Both the position numbers and the translations under genes were made by a program. Below, one piece after another: positions 56,201 to 64,000 of a stretch of DNA of 64,000 nt. The notes under the pieces are model-generated. The model was given only the letters and a program-made list of their open reading frames with translations, was not told the DNA's origin and ran no database searches. Every line of letters begins with the position of its first letter. Positions within the stretch are counted from its first letter, which is position 1. Source of the DNA: Ambrosia x helenae (Eukaryota; Streptophyta; Magnoliopsida; Asterales; Asteraceae); the NCBI GenBank assembly GCA_030844895.1, contig CM061223.1, positions 9,509,494-9,573,493 of the forward strand, written 5' to 3'.

Positions 56201-56375
56201 TGGTGGTTAGAGGATGAAGATATATTTTTTAAACAGAGAAGGGAGTTAGAGGATGAAGATATAGTGGTTTTATTTTAGGGTTGAGAGTTACCTACAATAA
56301 TGCCCTCTGTTCACATTCGTTTCTTGGTTCTCTACCTTAAGTTGGTTCTTGTATGATCCCTACCCTATATATATA

Positions 56376-57202
56376 TATGCGTGTATGTGTAAATACGTGT
56401 CTAAAACTACAAAAACTAGTGTTGTACATATATATACATACATGTTTAGTAATGTACATACGTGTACAAATGTGTAGAAATGATTTCACATACATGTATG
56501 GAAAAAAAGATTGTGAGTAAAAGCATCCTATTTTAATGTACATATGTGTCTATACGTGTTAGAGTTTAAAAAATAAGTATCATACATATATGTTTGACAA
56601 TATACAGATATGTATAACTGAAAAATATAATATACACATATATGTAACTGCAATATACATATATGTATAAATGAAAAAAAATAAAACTAAAAATTCTTGC
56701 AAGAAAAGCTGCGAGAAATTGCCTTAGAGAAATGTGTGGTCCAGAATAGTTCTCACACTTCTCAATTACCTATAGTTCTCTTAGGATCCCTACCCTATAT
56801 ATACTAGGGAGTAACCCGTGTGTTGTGGCGAAAGTAAAAATTGCATCAATTCATTGCGATGTAAAATACATCCAAAACTTTTTTGTTTAAATGATATATT
56901 AAATAAAGAATACTTGTAACAACATGATATAAGTATTCTCATATCAAGTAAAGAATAAGTATCTATATATATGGGAGGGTTAATTTGAGAACAAGGAAAT
57001 ATGTGAGGGCACTAAAAACCATTTTCATCCATTGATCTATTTTGATCAAGAGCCAAGATTAAAAAATTAGTTTACAAGAAAAAACACACGTTGAACCAAA
57101 CCTCAAGGGCAAACTCGTAAAAGAAACTATGGTATCCTTCTTTCCCAAGGTCACTCAACATCACGAAATACCAATAATCGTCACTAGATATTTAGATCAA
57201 GT
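56376..57202. other. Patchwork of A/T-rich transposon ends, no genes
   Basis: Further termini of the GGGATC...GAGAAC type occur near 56790 (reversed) and 56970 (forward). 56376-56690 is rich in TACATATATGTA-like words. CTAGGGAGTAACCCGTG near 56814 resembles the motif at 51975. Confidence 0.4.
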
Positions 57203-57512
57203 GTAACACCCCAACCGATGCCGGAAACATCGAGGTGTCACGTAGTGACAATTATTCAAAAGCTCATGTTACTAAAGTATAAATATTTTATTCAATGCTA
57301 TAAGTTTCAATTACAGATATCAACAAGTACAAATACTATTCCACATGTTGTCTTGATTAAGTCTTCACTAAGTCCACATGTCCTACATGAAATATATCGG
57401 CAATCAACCTGAAACATGTACGGAAATAATTTTGTCAACAAAAATAATGTTGGTGAGCATACTTGTTTTGTATACGCATAAAATAAGTTTAAAGAATATG
57501 TTTTACAACTCA
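57203..57512 (-). repeat. LTR end of the Tekay-related family
   Basis: The minus strand ends GGGGTGTTACA at 57203 and matches the last about 300 bp of the LTR at 38037-40099. No PBS follows, so this is the outer end of a 3' or solo LTR. It is interrupted at 57513 by the next element. Confidence 0.75.
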
Positions 57513-59943
57513 TGTCACACCCTCAAATTCCACATGCGGAGTTTTACCGCTATGCGCGTGACATACCAGGATCTAAGTCTACGGTCACAATAAACGACAA
57601 CTATATGTAAATACATAAACCAAAATATCAAGTTTATATAATACCAAGACCAACAGCGGAAGCTTAAATCTTTTTACCAACCAACATAAAATAAAAGTAG
57701 TCTGAAAATGTTTAAGAAATGCAACTAATACTCTAGACGCCGTGCAAGACCCCGTGCGCCAAGTCCATGTACTTCTACCTTAGCGACCTGAGAAAACATG
57801 CCAAAAATATCAACATATAATGCTGGTGAGTTCACAGGTTTTTATAAAACGTTTCCATAAGTTTACAAAGATCAATCCCGTCAATACTATGTCACGTGCA
57901 CACTAGCTAGGCGTATGTTCTATCACTACTACGATTGGAAAACCATTACTGAACACGAATACATGGATACTCCTGCCCGAATAATGAAAGCATAAGTAGA
58001 GACAATATGCACCCGTCCGACCTACAGTCCACCCAAGTGTGGCCGGTCAAGCCCAAATAGATCTATCCACATTTCCCCCGTTGTGCTACCCCGGGCATTC
58101 ATGGTTTCCCCGGGGATTTTAACAAATCGTATAGTAACCAAAAGACGACCATAGTGTGACATAATTTTTATGAATACGAAAACGTAGCATGTTCCTCCAC
58201 CGAAAGTAAAACCAGTAAAAGTGGGGCTGTGAGACTCACCTTAGGTTGCGTCTTCTAAACAACAGAATAACCGACACAATCTAATAGTCCCAACTATTGG
58301 CGACCTATCATAAAGTTTGTATAAATGTTTTGACTAATAACCCGTAGGTTAACTAGTCTCCGATTGTCCAGATCATGACTACGTGTGTTTAAAATGCATT
58401 TGAACGTTGACCCGACACACCGGACAGACCAGACATCCCGTTGGTGACCCGTTACACTAATGGATCAAGTGCATGTAGTTTACATACAAGAATTGCACAT
58501 AAAACACTTAGTTTGCATCCAAAAATACATTTTTGCAGTCGTAGGGTCGAATGGGTTTCTAAAAGGTTTGGTTCGCCCCTTTAGCAGTTGGTTCGACCCC
58601 CAGAGTACTTAGTTCGACCCCTCGACAAGTCGAACCAATATTTGGTTCGACCCTAGGTCTACAAAATCGTTTATATGCACCAATTCTCATCAAAACAGTC
58701 TGAAAACATCTCGAAAAGTCACAAATCACAGCAGTTGATTATGTTTATCCTATCTGCATGTATTCATACCAATTCCACCTATAAATCTGTCCATTTCACA
58801 TAGTAATCACAAACTTTCCCAAAATGACATATTATGGAAATGTCACATCAATGCATGAAATTCTTACCTAAAATGGAAGCTTATCAATATAACCTCATGA
58901 ACAGATTATTATGCACGGATTAGAAATGTATAACAAACTCCTAATCATATCATCATTAACACTATCAAGAACAAACCCTAGATCTAACATAAAAACCCTA
59001 AAATGGGTGAAAATCCATCAATCATTAATTACACCTTATAATAATCATAAATCATCATCTAAAATAGCCCTAGATCAATAATAAAACATCTATTCATCAT
59101 TTCATATCACATAACACAATAACATATCATTTAACACCATTAACATTGGGTTTTTAAAAAAAAACTCATTATCCATGAAAAGTCATTTAAATCAAATCTG
59201 GACACTTAGGGTTTGATAAAAATGAATGAAATTTGATTAAAAAGGTTTTAGATGAAAAACACACCTTGAATCTTCTCTTGTTTATGTTATGGAACGTGTT
59301 TTTAGGTTAGAATCTGAAAAATGAGGTCAAAAACTCTTCCCTGCAGGTTTGGGGTTGAGAGAGAACACTTGGAGGAGAGTTAGGGTTGTGAGATGATGAC
59401 AAAGTTGCAAAGTGTGGTATTTATACTCAGGTCTGGTTCGCACCCTTGTAGGGTCGAACCAGTCTTCATTCGACCTTGCTAAGGGTCGAATCAACACATG
59501 TGGACATGGTTCGACCCTACCCTAGGTCGAACCAGTTTTTTGATTCACAAATTTCCATTATTTTGCCATTTTAACCCATTTTAACACATGTTAACACATT
59601 CTAACACATAACCATGCATTTCTAACATATGTTAACCTTATCTAATCATATAAACACGTATTTTGCAAGTCGTACACCACATATAAAGCATTCATACTCA
59701 GTACTAAATCCAACTTGTGTAAATTCACCAACAACGGGACTCAAGACTCGTGTGTGTATGTTACCCCTAATGATCCTCCGAATAATTGAACCCTGGACAA
59801 TACGTATGTGTAAATCAACTCCCGATGATTCCCCGAATCATCGACTCGACTCAACTGACCCAGTTAAGTGTAACATATGCATGACTCGCTAAGGTAGACT
59901 TACTAGTTTGACAAAAGTTACTAACCTGAGTTTGTCGGGTGCA
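57513..59943 (-). repeat. 3' LTR of the Gypsy element, no genes
   Basis: The right border follows the PPT and is approximate; the left border is TGTCACACCC at 57513. Clusters of GGTTCGACCC and GGGTCGAACC lie at 58540-58665 and 59435-59540. Confidence 0.6.
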
Positions 59944-60129
59944 CATCATCCCCCTGTTGAAAGAATTTTCATTCCGAAGTTGCTCAAAGCCGAAAAAGAA
60001 GAGACGAAAAGGAAGAAAAATTTTCTGTTTGCTACATCATCCCCCTGTTGAAAGGAATTTCGTCCCCGAAATTCACTCGGTATCAACAGTATCTATCAGG
60101 TGTTGGTTCCAGTGCTCGCTTTGGAAAAA

Positions 60130-61051
60130 AAAATGAGGATACTTAGACTTCATCTAGTCCTCACGTTCCCAGGTGAACTCTGGTCCACGGTTGGAATTCC
60201 AACGAACCTTAACAATGCGAATCGTACTATGGCGAAGGCTACGAATCTTATTGTCCAAGATTTCCACGGGTTCCTCAACGATACGAAGACGATCATCAAC
60301 CTTGATCTATTCGAGAGGAACAATGAGAGATTCATCGGCCAGGCACTTCGTAAGATTCGAGACGTGGAAGACATTATGCACGTTACTGAGTTCAGCTGGT
60401 AAGTCAAGTTTGTATACCACTGGTCCAATCCGTACTAGAATTGCGAACAGTCCGACATACCGCAGATTCAGTTTACCACGCTTCCCAAAACGGATGACGC
60501 CCTTCCATGGAGAGACTATCAAAAGAACCCTGTCGCCAACCTGAAACTCCAGTGGTTTGCGGCGACGATCGGCATAGCTCTTCTTGCGATCCCGAGCTGC
60601 TGCCATAACGATTTTGAATCTGTAGAATCTTCTCGGAATTTTCGTACACGAGCTCCGGGCCAGTGAGTTGGCTCTCACCCACCTCAGCCCAACAAAGAGG
60701 ATACCGACACTTCCGTTCGTAAAGAGCCTCGAACGGAGCTGCCTTGATGCTAGAATGGTAGCTGTTGTTGTAAGAGAATTCCACCAACAATAGATGGCTC
60801 TCTCAACTCTTTTCCAAAATCGATAACACATGCACGAAGCATGTCTTCTGGCGTTTGTATCGTCCACTCACTTTGGCCATCAGTTTGCGGATGATATGTC
60901 GTACTCATGTCCAACTGAGTACCCAACACCTTTTGCAAGGCCTTACAGAAACGTGAAGGGAAACGAGAATCACGATCATAGATGATAGAAACAGGCACTC
61001 CATGCCGAGAAACCAATTTCCTAAGGTAGATACGAGCTAACCGCTCCATAC
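60130..61051 (-). pseudogene. Gypsy integrase end and chromodomain-like tail, broken
   Basis: The first frame has DSMERLARIYLRK, then integrase core residues around IIYDRDSRF and YHPQTDGQSE. A frame change follows near 60790 (FSYNNSYHSSIK, ALYERKCRYPLCW). Then comes the C-terminal DRVLLIVSPWKGVIRFGKRG region and NVHNVFHVSNLTKC. After a stop near 60305 a chromodomain-like EEPVEILDNK and VKVRWNSN segment follows, with a further stop near 60160. The order and sequence fit a Tekay-type chromovirus. At least two frame changes and two stops make it dead; the N-terminal part is missing at the 61052 insertion. Confidence 0.82.
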
Positions 61052-64000
61052 TGTCACTTCGTGACACTAGTCAACAATCCAGGTCAACATCCATACGCAT
61101 TTTATTTATTATTATCATTTCATGTGCATAATTAGACATTTTGCACACATTATACCCCCTAGTCTAGTTAAGCACCAGTTATTGAGAAAACTCACCCGTT
61201 TATGCATGCAACATCCAAACTATGCAAAACAATAGGCGTTGCACAATCAAGCCAATCACAAGCTCAACAGGAGCAACCGGATACCCGTTTAACATACAAT
61301 ACAAAATAACAATACATGTAACGATATCTAAATGAGTGGTTATACAATCCAGCACAGCCCGAACAATCACAAAGTATTATAGGAGGTTACCTCCCACTAA
61401 CACATGATAACACCTCACTAACACATGTATATGAGAACCACGTAAACTAACATGTGTTGACGACTACTAAACATATGCTCATGAAACTATAACTAATGAA
61501 CTCGATACATGTTAATATCGTCATTGAAATACACGACACATTACATACTAACTAATGACTCGTTCAATCGACCTCTCGTATATATACCACCGGATCCATG
61601 ACCGTATGTGCACATAAATACACATATTTGTACATAATATTGTTAGACACACACATACATAATAAGCCGATCGACCAAAGTCTCAATCACCTAGAGATCT
61701 TAGTTTTCATGAGGACTAAATATATGTGCACCTTCTCACCCATATACACACATGCATTTAAATGTATGTGTACACAATGGATGACACTTGCACTTACACC
61801 AAATTGATATACAACTAAACTCCATATACCTTCATATCTAAGTCCACCCATTCACTTTTTGGTTCTTGTTACTATCCATCGATCCAAGTATAATGGAAGA
61901 TCATCAATTTGTCTTGTTCAACACTTACACTAGAATATGTAATGGACAATTTCATGACACCACTTCTCACAAAACTAACCATTCCTTATCCATGGTAACT
62001 AACAAACAAACATTCCCCTCTCTTTCATCACAATCGGCCGAAAGGGACAAGGCATGGATCATTATTAACAACTAATAATTACCCATAAAAGAACCTATAC
62101 CTATGAGAAACTACCTCCAAGGTGTGATCACAAACCTACACTAGAAGGATTGCTCTCTTTGTCTTCTAAATGGCTGAATATACACCCAAGCTCACAAGTC
62201 TTTTTCAAAACTATGACAATCTTCTTTCATTGATGAATCTCAAGCCAACTAAGGGTAATCATCATACATGGAGTCAAACTTTCCCCTTATAGACACTACA
62301 AGACAATCAACCACTATAATCTCCCTTGATACCTCAACATCATACGATTTCAACTAGGAGAAGACAAGGAAGAATTTTTGTTCCATTAAGTGTCACCATC
62401 TACATGTACCACCAAAGTTTACACCAACATGGAGTCTAATTCCTTCCATTATAGCCCCTACAAGAAGTAGCCTACTATAATTATCCTTCCAAAGCTTCAA
62501 AGCAATCGGCCCCTTTTGGAATGCATGAGCCGATGACATCAAGAAGTGTTATATGAATTTGGAAACTATCCTCTACGTAGCCTTCCAAATCAATGACCCT
62601 CTACCTCATTATTGGCCTATATAATGAGCTCAACATTCATCAAAGTTTCTTGCACCAACACCCACAACATTCCTTTCCCTTCCTCACTCCTCTCAGTTGA
62701 AATATTCACACCAAACTATTTCTACACCAACTCCAAAACTGACTACCTACAAGCCACATTGGAGGATCCAAGCTCAAGGGAAGAAGCACGAGACCTCTAG
62801 GATTGGCCATTGTCATACAACTCTAGGTAAGTCCCTCTAACACTTGTCAAATTGATAATCAATCGGCCCTAACCATGTTTCACCCGAACTACCACTTCTT
62901 GTAATGATAATCAACCTAGATCGAGTAACTCACCTACATTAGTGCTAAGGTATACTCATGAAACACACGACTGCCCACACGAGAGGAATCCAAGTCGAAA
63001 GAGGCCTTGTAAAGTTGATGATATAACTAAACATATACTCATTTTGTAATCAAACCTAAACTATGTTTTGAGAAGTTATTATAATCGGTTTCATCAAGGG
63101 TACCTCAAAGCCACACATATTATCCTTCGACTATACCTTAATAAACATAAATACTCATCTTCGATTCACTACACAACCGGGTTCAAGGCCTTTGCTATGA
63201 ATTAGTTTCGGCTATACCATCATAAACACATGTTAAGAAAGCCATAACATATGTTAATGCTGTGTTGGACTTTAGAAAGGTTATAAATGTATGTTAAAAT
63301 GCATATTTTTCATAAACCAACCACACATGATTAATTGGTGTCAATTTACAAACCATAACGACATGTGGGGTCCACTTTGTTTACAATAAAAATCCTCTTA
63401 CAACAAAATACCCGGGATTTCCGGAACCGTACCCTTTACAAGTACATTTAACTCAGTTATAAACCGTCACATGCACAAAAACATGGCCTACATACACTAA
63501 CACCAGGGTCCACAAATGTCGGGTGAACAACTTGTATGATAAACAATAAGAACGTACATTTTATCGTGCTCTTGATAATCATAGGGAAATCATTGTCTGG
63601 ACGGTAGTTACCTCACACTCCAGCTTCACTAGACCACACGTGACATTATCAGGTGACTTTCACGGCCCCATTTTACTATTTCTACATTTTGGGGGACAAA
63701 CATGCTACAAATCTAGTTCAAATATCATTTGGTTTGTTAATTCTATCGTGACTACCATGTGGAACACGACACATTTGGTTCATGAGCTCAACAGTCCTCG
63801 TACTTACATTATACTGTAACCATTAGCTGTTGAAAGCCATGGAACACTTTAATAGATCTATTGGGTTGACACCCCCACTCTTGGTTAGTCGCTCTAACCG
63901 GTTACATACAAAAGAGTGTTAGTATTCTACCATACATACATTGTCCTTAGTGTACAATGAGCGAGGCACAACAGTCAAGAGGTTTAGTTACAGGACTCAT
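61052..64000 (+). repeat. LTR of a further element, runs off the window
   Basis: Starts TGTCACTTCGTGACAC at 61052, where the integrase coding sequence breaks; GTATG/CATAC (61047-61051) is the probable target duplication. A TATA-like CTATATAATG at 62616 followed by a C-rich leader suggests plus orientation. No PBS, gag or pol is visible to 64000, and no other gene is recognised in these 2.9 kb. Confidence 0.45.

Larger units (their letters stand above)
53118..56375. mobile_element. Inverted-repeat element carrying a captured gene fragment
   Basis: The ends are TA-rich and share an inverted terminus of about 75 bp (left: AGGATTTAGATCATTTGAG, GAGAGAACCAAG; right: the complement of GGGTAGGGATCAT, GTAGAGAACCAAG). 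A hAT MITE is nested inside and a phosphoacetylglucosamine mutase fragment lies near the right end. No transposase. The target duplication is hidden by TA repeats, so the class (Pack-MULE-like or other) is open. Confidence 0.5.
57513..61051 (-). mobile_element. Gypsy chromovirus-like element, 3' part
   Basis: On the minus strand: the end of pol (61051-60130), two copies of a PPT-like CAACAGGGGGATGATGT (about 60050-60032 and 59956-59943), then a 3' LTR of about 2.4 kb (about 59943-57513) ending GGGTGTGACA. The LTR has a splice-donor-like AAGGTGAGT near 58240 and many GGTTCGACCC words. The element is cut at its 5' side by the LTR at 61052. Confidence 0.7.

Noticed and set aside
60100..60544. 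Plus-strand ORFs at the end of the Gypsy pol
   Set aside because: They are antisense shadows of the integrase and chromodomain-like tail.

Overview
This is nuclear DNA from a flowering plant, probably a eudicot of the daisy family (Asteraceae). The basis is the mix of Sirevirus-type Copia, Tekay-type and Tat-type Gypsy elements, the PIF/Harbinger transposase type, and a split serine carboxypeptidase-like (SCPL) gene with plant GT-AG introns. The family assignment is an inference from protein resemblance; no search was run. There are no bacterial features.

Layout. (1) 1-31,063 is a stack of nested LTR retrotransposons. A young Copia/Sirevirus element (1010-12743) sits in the 3' LTR of a minus-strand Tekay-like Gypsy element (ending at 19954). 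That element sits in the 5' LTR of a plus-strand Tat-type Gypsy element (to 29758). The Tat element lies in the gag of a minus-strand Copia element (29759-31063), which in turn broke a second SCPL gene copy (31064-31205). (2) 31.2-34.1 kb is unclassified repeat, with an Athila-like LTR as a low-confidence call. (3) 34078-48537 (minus strand) holds the one host gene that still looks intact: an SCPL gene of 14 exons that I could join by hand into an open 461-codon frame. Its introns hold a SINE, MITEs, a foldback element, a Copia leader and a recent 6.5 kb non-coding LTR element. (4) Just upstream of its TATA box lies a dead PIF/Harbinger transposase (48795-50060). (5) 50.1-57.2 kb is a patchwork of short DNA-transposon ends, hairpins, a hAT MITE with an 8-bp target duplication, and a captured fragment of phosphoacetylglucosamine mutase. 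(6) 57.2-64 kb is again Gypsy material on the minus strand: an LTR, an integrase and chromodomain-like remnant, and a further LTR running off the window.

The most unusual items are: (a) four stem-loops with near-invariant loops and compensating stems in the leader of the non-coding element inside SCPL intron 4; (b) a short ACTTCTGA/TCAGAAGT word scattered through the LTRs, genes and spacer of the Copia element; (c) its 1164-codon third ORF with its own leader; (d) antisense ORFs in the Tat element; (e) altered active-site motifs in the intact SCPL gene; (f) a captured host-gene fragment in a 3.3 kb inverted-repeat element. All exon joins and element borders were read by eye from the sequence.
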